Source: Heterodera schachtii (taxonomy: Eukaryota > Nematoda > Chromadorea > Rhabditida > Heteroderidae). From it: 64,000 nucleotides of DNA. Where the stretch lies: contig SIJG01000006.1 in the NCBI GenBank assembly GCA_023374025.1, positions 635,814 to 699,813 of the forward strand, given 5' to 3'. A program made the position numbers and the translations under genes. Under the pieces are notes generated by a model. The model was not told the origin of the DNA, made no database searches, and saw only the letters and a program-made list of their open reading frames with translations. Positions 46,534-58,838 of the stretch are shown piece after piece (the stretch's first letter is position 1; every line of letters begins with the position of its first letter).

Positions 46534-48545
46534 ATGTCCGTCCAACACGCCACAATCGGTGCCATAGCATTTTCCGGCACCACTGTGCTGCTTTGCCTGC
46601 TCGCAATACTCATGGTGCACAATGATCTGCAACAAATTTGGCTGGAATTGGACACGGAGGTGGGAAATGGGAATTTGATCAAAAAATCGAACGAACACTG
46701 TATACCACACGGTACGGTATTAAATTGATTACAGATGGACCAGATCAAGTTGGAGACGGACGACCTGTGGACGGATTTGTTGGCGATGGGTGCCGGGACA
46801 CCGTCAAATAGGGAACGCCGCCAAGTAAAAAGCAGAGAAAAAGCGGCAAATATTTACAAATTTGGGTCAATTCAAATTAAATGATCACTACCAAAAGTGT
46901 TAAGTGATCAGTTTTTGCTCTGAGTTCGAATGCGCAATTAATCCGATCATTTACCCTTCACATTTATATGATAGATCACCTAATAATTAAAGATCGGATT
47001 TTTAGGTGCAAAAATACTGAAATAGGTACTAAAATAAATGCCAAAAAAGTGCAAAAGAAAAAAGAATGGAAAAATCCAATGTCATTATGCACAATTCCAA
47101 AAAATGACTCATTTATTTATCAAGTTCGCCCGCACAATAGCAACTTGTCAAGAAAATAAATAATAAATTTTGGAGATGGATTTTTGAGAATTTTTCATTT
47201 CATAGGGATGTTTTTTTTTGAAAATTTTGGGATTGATTCTTAGGGGGTATATTTTTCGTTTTATTGCACTTTTGCTATGAAATTTCTGGGAAAAGGCTAA
47301 ACACCTGCTAATTCGTAATTTTCAAATGCCATTTGTGCTCCCTTTTCCGCTCCATGCCAATGCCTACGGCGGCTACGCCGCCTCGGGCGTACAGCCGCCG
47401 GCCCCGCCCGTTGCCGCCCCCGTCCAAGTGGCGTCCGGGCCGTTGTCCGTGGGCAGTGTTTGCAGTGAGAGCAAATTGCACGAGGGAATTAAGCCCAATT
47501 AAATAAACAAAAATGCCAAAAGATTGCAACCCGACAAACAATTGCCCGGCCGGAACGCAAGGCCAACCCGGCAAACCGGGACCGCCAGGGATCCCAGGTG
47601 CCCGAGACGGAGCAGTACAAAGAATATATTGCAAATTCCCCCCCCCCCCCCCCCCCCCCCCCCCCAGGCGTCCCGGGCAAAGACGGAGTGCCTGGCTTTT
47701 CTGCCGAGGACGCGCACAACGCGCCGTTCAAAGGATGCACTGTTAGTGGATTGGAAGCCCGTGATTAATTGAATTTTTGCTCATAATTTTCCACAGAATT
47801 GTCCGCAAGGGCCGCAGGGCGTGCCCGGCGAGGCGGGCAAACCGGGCATTCGCGGCATGCGCGGCCCCACCGGACAGCCGGGAATGCCGGGAAGGGTACG
47901 AAGCGGTGCACCAATAGCATCATTGAAAAAATGCAATTTGAACAAAAAGCGCATTCATTATTTTAGGACGGAGTGCCAGGCTTTCCGGGCGAAACGGGCG
48001 CCGAAGGGGCATTAGGTAATGTAAAACTGTACAAATTAAAACGCATTTTGATTATCCAAAAATTAAAAGGTTTGCCGGGCGCAGCGGGATCGCCCGGCGA
48101 AAAGGGCGAGGACCAAAAGAAGGAAATCGGACTGAAGGGACCGCGCGGACCGACGGGGATTATGGTGGGCGGGAATGCGGCATAAGAATAAACTCTCGAT
48201 AAATTTTTCCAGGGTCCCGAGGGACCTGTCGGACTACCCGGCAACGCGGCACCGCCCGGCCGCGAGGGCGTGTACGGCCTGACCGGACCGCCAGGCCCCG
48301 CGGGTGTGCCGGGCGCGGAGGGCGAATACGGCGGCCCAGGGTCGGCCGGACAGCCGGGCAAAGACGCGGAATACTGGTGAGAGTAGTAGCGACGGCACTA
48401 AATAGGGATGGGATTGGGATGACTGTCAATGGCATTTCTCAGCAAATGCCCCGGGCGCGACGGGGCCGCCGGCGGACAACGCGGCGGAAGTTCAGCGGTG
48501 GCAGGCGGTGGTGGCGGGAGCAGTTACCGCACTCGGCGCATTTGA
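46534..48545 (+). CDS. cuticle collagen 2
   Basis: Paralogue of collagen 1. [20 protein letters not shown] is the signal anchor, [20 protein letters not shown] the second part of the N domain, and NRERRQ the furin-like site. After a variable exon ([20 protein letters not shown]) come [96 protein letters not shown], a long Gly-X-Y exon (48211-48377), and a C-terminus [17 protein letters not shown] ending SSYRTRRI. The intron before VPGKDG ends in an uninterrupted run of about 27 C before AG. The acceptor for the variable exon is uncertain: the nearest AG is at 47294-47295, giving an unusual 20-residue insert. Confidence 0.93.
47163..47295. repeat. dispersed AT-rich repeat, copy 2, in a collagen 2 intron
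   Basis: Same repeat as 40205-40330: GATGGATTTTTGAGAATTTT, GGGATTGATTCTTAGGGGGT, TTTTCGTTTTATTGCACTTT. Same orientation. No ends or target duplications could be defined. Confidence 0.6.
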
Positions 48546-48847
48546 AAGGCGCCCATTTATGTGAACGGAAAAGGAAGAAATCAGCATATTGTACTATTTT
48601 CCGACTATTTTCTCCTATTACATTTTTACAAGTGTACTGTATATTATAAATTACGGTAATTATATTGGAACAATGTGAAAATTAAGAATTCAAAATTTAA
48701 ACGAAAAATTATATAAATCACTGAATCCTATTTCTTAGGGCCAAAACATCAAAAATGAAATTCTTTGAAACACTCATAAAATGTGTCTTTATAAAATAAT
48801 TAAAATAGAAATTCAACATAAAAAACAGAAAATGCATTAGAGTGATG

Positions 48848-51618
48848 TTACTTTTGTGCCTTTTTCCCCTCCTCTTCTTCTTCTTCGTCATCCGAGTCCA
48901 CCGGGTTAAGCAGTGCCATCTTTGCCTCCAACTCAATGGTGTCCAACTCCAACTCCGTCATGTCGGCTTTGCTGAGCTTGTCCAATTCTATCTTAAAATT
49001 TATTTGCGTGTCAATTTGAAATTCCAAATTCGTTTTTTTTTTTGTGAATACACCTCCAACTCCGACCCAATTTGTTCAAAAACTTCCTCGGGCACCGACT
49101 GAACCCAAAGGCACAGTTCGTCCATGAACAATTGGTTGAACAGGTAGCGGAACTCGTCGCCCCGGTTGAACAGACGGCGGACGGTGAGCAAACAGTGCAA
49201 AACGGCCACGGGACCTGAAAAATAATAGGATTCCCCAGTATTTTTGAGAATTTTGTTTAAAAATACGTCAATTTCGCATAGAAATTCTGTTTTTTAAAGT
49301 TCAAAAAGTGGGGCCAAAAATTGTTGGGCCATAATTTCGGATGGGGTCGGTTTAATGCGGGCATATTTTGACGCTATATAACGTTTCTTAGAAGCGACCA
49401 AAATTTACATTCCCATAACTTTTTTGAAACTTAACAAATTTTTTTGAAATTTGGCAGGCTAATAGAGGACATTTAGGGCTATCGAATAATGCCAAGAATG
49501 TTGAATTTGATGGTTTCAATGAAAAGTTATAAAGCGCCAAAATGCACCGCATTAGAACGGCCCGCTTCGCATAATTTCATGGACAATGGACAGAAACAAC
49601 CAAAATTCACCGATTTTGAACACTGCGCACACGTCACGGCACACGCGCAGCGAAAGGGACCAATTGCGAAACAACGGCACCACCAGCGAATGGCGCACGG
49701 TGCAGCGGAGGGCCTCACGCGTGGAGGACCAACGGAGCAAAAAGGCCAAGGAGGGGGCCAAGTGGGAACAAGGTCCAACCCGACTCGACGGAGTGTTCAC
49801 CCTGAGGGGCAATTCGAAGGCATAGATAATGAGATGATGACAAACAAAAATTGGGGAGAGGGGGGGGGGGGGGGTTGACCCTCGTCCAAAAACGGAAAAT
49901 TAATTTAGAAATTTCTCAAACCATTTTCCGAAAAAATAAATTTGTATTTTTTAAAAATATTTTTGGGGGGAACGACCCACCGATGGAATGTCACCGTCTC
50001 CTCACCAATGTTGTCCTGAAGTCGTACAGAAAGCCGAACAGAATGTCAACCAACGAGCGCACAATTTGCCCGATGGCCTCCCGCGCGAAATGCGGCAATT
50101 TCCGTCGTGGCAAATCTTTGAGGTCGGCCCTGTCCTGGTCGCTGAGTGCGAAATTGCTGCCGTCTTTGTGTTGGAACGGGTCAAACTCCATAGCATCAAG
50201 TTGGGCCTGGTCAGGTTCATGCAAATCGGCCCTAAATTTGGACAAAATGCAACGAATTGGGCGCGACGGTCGAATTTTGAGATTGAATTTTGGTGCATTT
50301 TTCGAAACTCCCTAAAGAAATGACTCCGCCCAAGAAGGGAGTTTCGAAATTTCTCCCGTTCCTCCCTTTTGTTCCCTATTTTTTCATGGCTCACAAGTAA
50401 TGCTCGGGCCGAAAATGGTCGGCGTCGAAAGCGTGAAGACACTCTAATCGGTCGTCGATCGGTGTTCTGTCCGGGTCTTCCAGGTCGATGGGTAACTCGC
50501 CTTGGCCAATGTCGGCCAACAGACGGCCCAGCACGGCGTGCCGTTGCCAACCAAAACCGTAGCCGAACAATGCCGTGGCTGCACTGCTCGAAGTTGTCGG
50601 CCAATCCTGGGGCAGAGACTGTTGCGCGAAACAGTCAATGCTATCATTGTCTAAAATTAGGATATAAAATTGGGTCATTTTTGTATTTATTCAATTATAT
50701 CATAAAAATTAACACAATTTTTTTCTTTTCAGAGAAATTGTTAATGAAAATAAAAAATTCGGTGTAATAAACCTTTCGAAATTCTGCTGGTGAATCATTT
50801 AAAATGGGCTAATAAATTCTTTCGCAAGTCGTTTAAAAATATGAATTTTACATAAATGGAGATGGGCAAAGAAAATTAATATTTTTTTTACATATAACTT
50901 ATGGTGTAATTATTGGAATGAATTGAAACTTGGCAGTTCGTTTAATTCGATGTGCTTGACAAAATAAAGCTCAAAGAAAAATGTTGAACAGAGAAACTCA
51001 AGTTTGATGGTTTGGCCAATTTTCGAATTTTTTGGCCATAACTTTTAATAACGCTATCTGTTGAGATATAAAATTAAATCATTGTTTCCAACTCTTCATT
51101 ATGCATCGAATGTTACCAAATAAGCTAAAAATTATTGTTTCAAATTTCTATTGTATTAACTGTTTTTTGTATAACACTTCATTTTTTATGACATGATAGT
51201 GTTTAATTAATCATACCCCCGCCAAATTCGTCCTCTCCGCCGTCCAATTCCTCCACCAGCCGTTGCCCGTTCGGCTCCTGCGGTCGGAGCAGTTCGGTGA
51301 GCATTTCCAAACGGGCAAAATATTCGCCGGGCGTTTTCTTCGGCACTCGGACCGTGAAAATGCCGGAAAAAACGAAAAACAATGACGAAAAAATGCCATT
51401 CCATGCCTACCCTCCTCCGCGTCGTATTCGCAAGTGCCGCTCTCGTCGTCCACCACATCGGCGGGCAGAAACAGACGCAAAAAGTACGGTTTGGCATGGA
51501 ACAAAAAGGTTCGTCCGTCGTAAGAAAGCTCCGCGCCGCGCAGCGAGCAATGCGGTGCACGGATGGTCAGCAGGAGGAAGCGATCGTCTTGCGCAACGCG
51601 GAACAAAGGGGTGAGCAT
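48848..51618 (-). CDS. SHQ1: SHQ1, H/ACA RNP assembly factor
   Basis: Chaperone that holds dyskerin before H/ACA RNP assembly (known). Exon 1 (51411-51618) encodes the N-terminal CS domain: MLTPLFRVAQDDRFLLLTIR, HAKPYFLRLFLPADVV, YDAEEG. Exon 2 continues IFTVRVPKKTPGEYFARLEM. The SHQ1 domain follows: YGFGWQRHAVLGRLLADIGQ (about 50560), DLEDPDRTPIDD, ADHFRPEHYL, then LSDQDRADLKDLP and VRSLVDILFGFLYDFRTT (50230-50000), AVLHCLLTVRRLFNRGDEFR, MDELCLWVQSVPEEVFEQIG (49210-49060), LELDTIELEAKMALL and an acidic end DSDDEEEEEEGKKAQK. The middle part holding the central tryptophans was not traced fully between 49.2 and 50.0 kb. The exon 1-2 junction seems to use a CG rather than AG acceptor. Confidence 0.9.
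49320..49545. repeat. transposon-derived repeat in an SHQ1 intron
   Basis: GAGGACATTTAGGGCTATCG followed by AATAATGCCAAGAATGTTGA matches the interior of the Tc1-like element at 21550-21620 (GGACACTTAGGGCTATCAAA). It is a diverged second member of that element family. Confidence 0.5.
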
Positions 51619-52361
51619 TGACAGAATGGAAATATGAAAGATCTACATATATGTACTGTATAAAGAACAAATAAATAAAATATTCATGCTGCGCAACGGA
51701 CTCGAACCTCCGTCCTTTATCTTTATCCCCTTACTATGTATCTTACAAAAACCATTCGCCACACATTCAAATATTTTTTTTTTGGTATAGCATATCAACT
51801 CCACTGTGCAGAGAAAAGCCTAGTACTATCTCATCATTTCTTTGTAATTTCTCTCATTTTGGCGTACTATCTCTTCAATTTTAAGAGAAAACATTTGGTA
51901 CTTTTCGGTTATGCGTACACAGGGCGAAATTTTAAAAAAATGCAACAAAGGAGCGCGCGGAGTAACAAAACAAAACAGTGTGCGCGAACTATTTAGGCGG
52001 CATATAAGCAACAAAAGCAACAATTTGTGGGACATTCATTGTTTAGCTTTTCGCTCTATAAAATTTTTTTTTCTCCTTACAGATTTTCTTTAAATTTTGC
52101 ATATCGATAGAGAAAAAAATTCTGCATCGATTTCTATGTTGATTTTTTGAATTTATCTGTTAGTTCAAAAGTCATAGGACAAACAAAAAAAATATATTTT
52201 TTGTCACGCATTTCATTTACAATTAGATTTTCGTAATTTAATTTTAAAAGTTAATTCAATTTGGGCATTTTTATTGTTAAACGGCAAAAATATGACGACA
52301 CAAAGATAATACATGAATGACCGAGTTCGAAAAAGGCAATTTGTAAGGGCAGTGAAATTAA
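51619..52361. other. spacer upstream of SHQ1
   Basis: AT-rich. A B-box-like GGTTCGAGTCC is present on the minus strand near 51701-51711 but no tRNA fold surrounds it. Otherwise nothing recognised. Confidence 0.35.
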
Positions 52362-53921
52362 TTAATGGGGGCGTCGATTTGCACTGCTGCTTTGACTTGT
52401 CGCAATCATTTTCGCCACGGTGGCCGAACTGTGTGCCAAAATGCGATTGATGGCGCCTTCAAAGTGTCGTTGCCGTTCTCGTTCCTGTCGCAAGCGGTGG
52501 GGTGATCTTTCGTAACTGCGTCGCGACGCGCGGCGCTGCTCGCGCATAAACGAAGTGGGGAATGCCTGCACGGCACGGGACGCGTCCGTGTGGAGCAGTA
52601 CGTCAAGCGCTTCCGAGTCCAATGCGCGTCTTTCTACAAAAGTAATCAGTGCATCAATTTGTACTATAATAAGGGGGTGTTGTGTCCCCCCCCCCCCCCC
52701 GATTTTTAAAATTAAATGATCTTGATTGGTCTTCCCCCCCCCCCCCCTTCCCGGGTTCCGATGCGGAACAGACAAAACGTCGTCGACGGGTCAAAGCGTC
52801 GCCGCAAAAAAAAAAGGAAGAAAAATCGCATAATCTTTTGTTGTTTTTTTTTCTAGGAGATCAGCAATTTTCTTTTCAGTAGCATATAGGTTTCAAAAAA
52901 ACTAAAACAAAGAAATTTTTTAAAAAAATTTTAAAATTTTTCTTGAAAATTTGAGGTTTATTTTTTTGTGCAGCGACATTTTGTCCAAGCTACAGGCGAT
53001 TTGGGCGGTGATGTTTGGGAATGCATCGATTCCGACGACCCACCGGTCAACAGATCGGCTACAACAGCGCGTCGCCCGGCGGCAATTTGGGCACGTGCGC
53101 GTGACGCGTCGCGAATCGCTGCACACCGTTGTTGGCTGCGAGCAAACATTCGCCACACTCGCTCGTCACGGAGCAGTTTGGCGGAGTCATCGTTGCTGCT
53201 GTTGCCTCCTCTTGTGCTGTTGTTATTTGCGTCTCGTTCTAATGCCACAAAATACCTGAATAATTAAAAAACATGCTTCAACTTTAGAGGGTTTTGGACA
53301 ATCGACCCTTATAATTCGAATTCTGAACCGAACAAAAGCCCGCTTTACGTGCCAATTTGGATGATGATGTTGGTGGTTCACTGCCGCCGGCTGTTCCGTT
53401 ATAATTTGTTTATGTTGATTGTTCACCACCGGTGCCATTGCGGACGGTACCACGGCCGGCGCTGTCGTTGATGGTGCCGTTGTTGACGGTACCACGGCCG
53501 GCGCTGTCGTTGACGGTGCCACGGCCGTTGACGGTACCACGGCTGGTGCCGTTGTTGACGGTACCACGGCCGCTGCCGTTGTTGACGGTACCACGGCCAA
53601 TGCCGTTTCTGCTTCTGATGACGACGGGACAGACGCACCATTGACGCTCGACGGTGATGACTGGCACTGTTGCAGTTGTTCCGACTGTTCGCCCCCTCCA
53701 TTGGCCACCACCACGCGCCGGAAGTCCACCAAATGGTTGAACTGCTCCAACAGTTGTCTGTACGCGTTGGTAGTGAACATACGACGCTCGCGTTCCTTGC
53801 GCAACGCGCGCCTCAACAGCTCGTTCTCGTGACGCATCTGCGCACAACATGGCGGAATGTTCTCTTGCTGTTCCCGAGAATGGCTTCTTCGGTGCTGTTC
53901 TTGGCGGCTTTTGCGCGCCAT
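52362..53921 (-). CDS. unrecognised coiled-coil protein with VPSTTAPA repeats
   Basis: The start MARKSRQEQHRRSHSREQQE at 53921 leads into a basic, leucine-spaced helix (HENELLRRALRKERERR, LEQFNHLVDFRRVV), which could dimerise. A tandem repeat of VVPSTTAPA-type units (53600-53440, from a DNA repeat with GGTACCACGGCC) follows, then APVVNNQHKQII and a His-rich patch. Exon 2 (about 53257-52975) is Ser/Asn/Ala-rich with AAIRDASRARAQIAAGRRAV. The last exon (52636-52362) is Arg-rich: MREQRRASRRSYERSPHRLR ... MIATSQSSSANRRPH. Charge and helix pattern suggest a nuclear or nucleic-acid-associated protein, but that is only inference. It shares a VNNQH-type motif with the gene at 8.1-9.2 kb. Confidence 0.6.
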
Positions 53922-54163
53922 TTTTGAATTTGTGTGTTTTGGCGGCGAAGCGACCGACGGCGCTAAAGCTTCTAAACGAGATTTGGGTTTCCGTGAAAAT
54001 TTATGGCAACGTTTTCAAGAATGCATTCCATTGGCACGCATAGATAAATGCGAATTTTAATTAAAAAAAAGTATTGACTGTTTTAAAATATTCATTTAAG
54101 ATGAAAAAAGCAAACAATAGATTAGGTGGTAAGAAAAAAGCAATTTGGCATTTCCTCCGCCGG

Positions 54164-55935
54164 TTATCCATCCGCCACACATTCGAGAATGCCCTTGCGC
54201 ATCAAATTCTCGCAGTCCTGCCTCGGCAAAAAGTGCAGCGACGACTTGCTCAGGTTCACTTTGATGCCTTCGCTGTAAGAAATGTATTAGTTGAAGCAAA
54301 ACGGTGCAAAGTTTTGCCTGGTCTCAAAAGTGCCAAAATTGCGCAGTGCTCGGACCTGTACCTGCAAAAAGTGCAATTTTATAGAGGAATTTGTTGAACA
54401 TTATTTGAATATGCATTTTAAAAAAAAGACCCACCATTAGCGTTTTTGGTGGCTCCACGTGGTTCAGCAAATTGACACCTATCAAAAGAAAATGGAAACT
54501 CACAGAAAGACGATTTTTGGCAAATTTTCATATGAATTTATACTATTACAATTAATAACATGACATCAAAAGCAATAAAAATCTACCAAAAGATAAGTAT
54601 GCGTCGCCAAGAATTAATTATGAGAATTTTTCTTAAAAAAACGTGTTCCCTTTTTCAAAAATTGTCCTCCCCCCTTTTTCATTCACATTTTTTTATTCTT
54701 TTCGGCTGTTTCGGGGAGGACGGGGGGGGCTCAGTCCCCCCCCCCCCCCCCCTTCTTCGCTACTCCCTTGACTGACTGACCGTCCCCCGAGGTGCTGCCC
54801 ATGTCGCCTCGGTGCTGTCCTTCGCCCTGCCCTTCTCCTGGCTCCTCCTCGTCCTCATCATCTTGGCCAAACTTGGTCTGGAAGTCGAACACCAACTGGT
54901 TGTAGGTGGCCAGCCAAGTGCGCTCCTCCGCCGACAGCGCCTCTTTGATCGCCTCGGGCACTTGTCCGCCGGAGGTCCAGCGGAGATGCCGCAGGCGCTG
55001 CATTCGCTCGACGAGGTAAGTGCAGCCTGAGGGAAGGAAAAACGGGGGAAAAGCGGTAAAATGCGAAAGAAAAAGCAATTTTAAATTGGAATAATAATGT
55101 GAAATAAGTAACCAATCCATTGGAAGGAAGGCATATACAAAAAAGGGATTAAAACCCGGCATTTATTAAAGCAATTTTTAAGTTGCTTACAGCAGCGCTT
55201 TATCTGGTCAATGGCTGCCTGTCGAATGCGAACCTGAAAGACGGAGTTCGTGTTTATGGCATTTGATTTTAGGAAAACTTTTTTTTTAACCACCCATTGT
55301 TAAATGATGAGTCGGTCTCCCTCCAGCAGAACCAAAAATGACTTTTCTAATGGCAATATTAGCGCTGCAAATCCCTCTTTTCGTCACATAAAATTAGGGA
55401 GTATTGGGTGGTATGGCGAAGGATTAATTTTAGGAAGTGATTTGTCCACTATTTTGTAAAATGGGTTAATCCCCGGGACGAGTAAATCTGCTGCTCTTTT
55501 ACCATAGTAATCGCTTGTTCCTCCTCCTCATGCAAAGTGCCGTTCTTCAAGCTAAAAAAGGCAAAGCTGTTTGACAGATAAATTAGGCTTTCCAAAATTA
55601 ATTTGAAACATCCAACTGAATCGCCTAATTACTCGGCCTTCAAAAATAAAACAATTTTATTTGTTGGACTATGCCGGAAATGAAACGCACCCGATCAGAG
55701 TGGCCATGTTCTCGTTGTACAGCTCGGTGATTTGCTGCGCACATTTGGCCAACAGTGCGCCATTGTACGGCGGAATGGTGTCGGGATTGTCACGCAACTC
55801 CTGAGAAAGGGAAAACGGATTTAAATGGGAAAATTGGGAAGAGCGAATGACACAGACCCGGGCAAGTTCCATGGCACTGTTTGTGACAATGGTCAAATGA
55901 GCAGCGGAGGAAGAAGGCTGATTAAGCAATGCCAT
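54164..55935 (-). CDS. GINS1: GINS complex subunit PSF1 (GINS1)
   Basis: Subunit of the GINS part of the CMG replicative helicase. Exons in order: [20 protein letters not shown] (start 55935), [69 protein letters not shown] (equivalent of the RIRALRW helix), [20 protein letters not shown], an acidic insert ending before 54780, [28 protein letters not shown], and the C-terminal B domain [20 protein letters not shown] ending ECVADG. The [11 protein letters not shown] and HFLPR blocks are diagnostic of PSF1. Gene order and spacing (218 bp after DERA) allow a polycistronic unit. Confidence 0.9.
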
Positions 55936-56153
55936 AACAAAAATTGGACAAAAAACCAGGCAAATTATCAGAAAAAATGGTGAACGAATGCGAAAAAGCG
56001 GAGAAATTGGTGACATTTAACCGAAAACTCGAAATTAAAAAAAGAAAAAGGACAAATTTATTCTTAAAAATTTCCCTGGAAGATTTATGGAATGCAAGCG
56101 AATCGCAGAAAGTTAAATATGGCACATTTACACACAAAGCGTGAACAATCATT

Positions 56154-57804
56154 TTATTTGACTGATTGGATTCGATTGCAAATGTCGTCCAACAACGGCA
56201 CGCTGGCGCCGATGCGGAACAGTGCCGGCTCCGTCCACTGTTCCCCGAGCAGTTCACTTGTCAATAACGCGTAGTGGGCTGCTTGCTCCGCGTTGCGAAC
56301 ACCGCCCGCCGCCTTAAAACCGACGACCCGCCCTTTAACTCCGTCCGGCACCGCAGCAGTAACAGCGGTCAGTTGCGAGTAACGACGGATGGCCAAGCAC
56401 ATGACAAAAGCGGCGTCCAAAGTGGCGTTGACACGCTCCTTGCCCGTGCTCGTCTTGATGAAGTCGGCACCTGACAAATGGAAAAACAAATTCAAACTGA
56501 AAAACGTGAAAAATTCAGAAATTAAATAGGAAGAAAACTTAAAATGAGAAATACTTTTGTGATGGTATGGTCTATCATTTTTAGTAAATGTCATAATTTT
56601 GAGTCCCTTCTCCCGTTAATCGCTAATGAGTCAATATTAAATATAAATTGAGAGTTAATAGGGCAGATTTAAAAAAAATGTTGAAATTCGTGGCCCGAAA
56701 TGCCAATGAGCACCTGCCATCATCGCCGCCATGCTCGCGCCGTAAATGTTGCGCTCGTTGCCCAACTCGCCCGTTGACAGAATGACTTTCAGCTGTACGC
56801 CGGCACCGCACGCCTCGCGCATTGACGCGATTTCCTCGCTCAGTCGCGCCCAGTCAGCGCCCGTCTCGCGCAAAACAAGCGACCGATCGATGACCGCGTC
56901 AATTTCGGTGGCACCGTCCGCGACCGCAAGACGAATTTCGGCCAAACGCGTGGCCAACAAATATTGGCCCGACGGGAAACCAGCGGCAACTGGAAAAAAG
57001 GAATTCGCAAAAGATTAAAGTACTTTTCGGTTTAGGGCATAATCTCAAAATTTTAAAAAAGTTCAACAAAGGTTGGGTGCATAAATGTAACAATTTGAAG
57101 CAAAATTTCTTCAAATAGCTCAAAATTCGCGCACCTTCAGCGCGCCCTTTGTTGACCTTTTTAAAATTTTGAGGTGTAGGCACAAAACCGAAAAATACCA
57201 AGGTTAATAATTTAAATTCAGTCAAATAGGGGGCTAACATTAACTTTTCTTAATGGGATTAGTCGAGGTTTGTCAAAGAATTGGCAAAAAATTGAGATTA
57301 TTTGCTGACTGACCGCTTGCGATTTGTAAATCGGCGTCGCATTCTTTGACGCGTTGGGCAGCATCACGAACTCGTGCTGGGTAAATGCAGACGGAGGCAC
57401 AGCGGACCTAATGGGACTTGGAAAGCGTAATTTTCGGGATAAAATGCCAGTTTTCGGCCACACCTTCGCGTCACTTTCGGTCGGACTCAGCGCTCTGTCG
57501 ACCAAATTTTTCACCCGTTCCGGCGTGTCATCGCCAGACAGTGTGGTCAGGTCGATGTACGAAATCAATCTTTGCAAATTGGATTTCTAAAAAAAATATA
57601 AACAAAATTAGAATAAACCCAATCGGTGTTTTAGGGTATTTACATATTTCTTAATTATACCTCATTAATAAAATTGTGTGCTTCCCTATGAATACGGTCA
57701 AAGAGCTGCTGACGGTTGGTGGAGTTCGCCTCTTTTTCGCTGAAAATGAGGTCGAATTTGCCGATTTCATCAAGCAGTCGCTCCAGATCAGAGTTTAGTG
57801 ACAT
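56154..57804 (-). CDS. DERA: deoxyribose-phosphate aldolase
   Basis: Cleaves 2-deoxyribose-5-phosphate to acetaldehyde and glyceraldehyde-3-phosphate in the cytosol. Start at 57804: MSLNSDLERLLDEIGKFDLI. Then LQRLISYIDLTTLSGDDTPE, ASVCIYPARVRDAAQRVKEC (57401-57310), VAAGFPSGQYLLATRL (about 56990), VADGATEIDAVIDRSLVL, QLKVILSTGELGNERNIYGA, and last exon ADFIKTSTGKERVNATLDAA (Schiff-base lysine in FIKTSTGK), GFKAAGG (second catalytic lysine), ALFRIGAS, ending QSVK at 56154. All catalytic residues are present. Length and order fit the eukaryotic enzyme with its N-terminal extension. Confidence 0.95.
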
Positions 57805-58296
57805 GAAAATTATTAAGCTACTAATGGCAAAAATTAAAAATTAAGCGATTAGAATAGGAGCAAACAAATCAGCATTAAATTCAAATTCAAAAGATAAATT
57901 TTTCAAGACAAAAATTTAAAACTACGCGATAATTGGCATAATGTTAATCAATTTTAAATGAAAGCAATTAACTTTTCTATACAGTATGATACAGCTCTCC
58001 TCAAACTCGTTTAATCTCTGCTTAACTGTCTGACGATGAGCTGCATTTTGTAAAGTTTTACAATTTATCATTTTAGAAGCTGTCGGATTTGTTTATTCAA
58101 TGCGATTAAAAAATAAGTTCCAACAAATAAAATTGGCAACACTTAAAAAGTCAGGAATTCTTATACACTTTTAGTTTGAAAACAAATTTTAAGAAAATAC
58201 TTTGTCGGCAGCGATACCAATTTTTGCTAATTTTCACTTGTTTTTTGAAAAATAAAAATGGTAACAATTTTTATTAGTGAGTGAAACTGTCAACAA

Positions 58297-58458
58297 ATGT
58301 TAAATATTCTCAAAACGCATCCATCCATTCTTCTTCCACTGTATTTTGTGCTGTCACTGCTCCGTTTGCTCGGCTGTCTTTCGGCTGTTTGGTGCCGAAT
58401 TCTGTTGGCACTCGGCGTATTGCTGGTGCACCTGCTAAAATCAAAGCTTAGTCTTTAA
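58297..58458 (+). CDS. possible 53-residue hydrophobic micropeptide
   Basis: Uninterrupted frame MLNILKTHPSILLPLYFVLS continuing to a stop at 58456-58458. It has two leucine-rich hydrophobic stretches separated by LLGCLSAVWCRIL and a basic end (LLKSKLSL). Coding-like GC content stands out from the AT-rich surroundings. It could instead be an exon of a larger gene. No family recognised. Confidence 0.4.
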   Translation: MLNILKTHPSILLPLYFVLSLLRLLGCLSAVWCRILLALGVLLVHLLKSKLSL

Positions 58459-58555
58459 ATATTTATTTGGTAATCAAACAATTTTTCTTTATCAATAAAT
58501 AATAATTAAAATTAATTTCATTTTTTAATTTTTAAATAAAATAATTCATTAATTG

Positions 58556-58838
58556 CTATTTTGCCTTCACAAAGTTGTTCAATTGTCCCAACATTTGCAT
58601 ATATTTGGTGGCACATTTGTAGTTTTTCTTCCTGAGGTATTCTGTGAGTAAATTTCTTCCCGCGGACGGATTGGCCGCGCCATCAACCAATTCCTTGTTA
58701 AAATTAATATAAAAATTAAAAATTAAAATAAATATTCACTTGAATCGTCGTTTCGGGCCCACTTTTATCCGCTAAAATTGGCACCGCTTGGAAAAGAATG
58801 GCAATGATAATTAAGAAGTGAATGGCAATCGGAGCCAT
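58556..58838 (-). CDS. small secreted peptide precursor, 78 residues
   Basis: Two exons, phase 0: 58740-58838 and 58556-58693. Exon 1 encodes a strong signal peptide, MAPIAIHFLIIIAILFQAVP, then ILADKSGPETTIQ. Exon 2 encodes ELVDGAANPSAGRNLLTEYL, then basic RKKNYKCATKYMQMLGQLNN and FVKAK. The intron is 46 bp with ordinary GT and AG ends. The basic RKK and KAK sites could be processing sites. One cysteine only. The mature peptide looks amphipathic. A secreted signalling peptide or effector is possible but unproven. Confidence 0.65.

Noticed and set aside
51688..51730. Minus-strand tRNA suggested by GGTTCGAGTCC
   Set aside because: The T stem does not pair, and no D arm or anticodon arm is present upstream.
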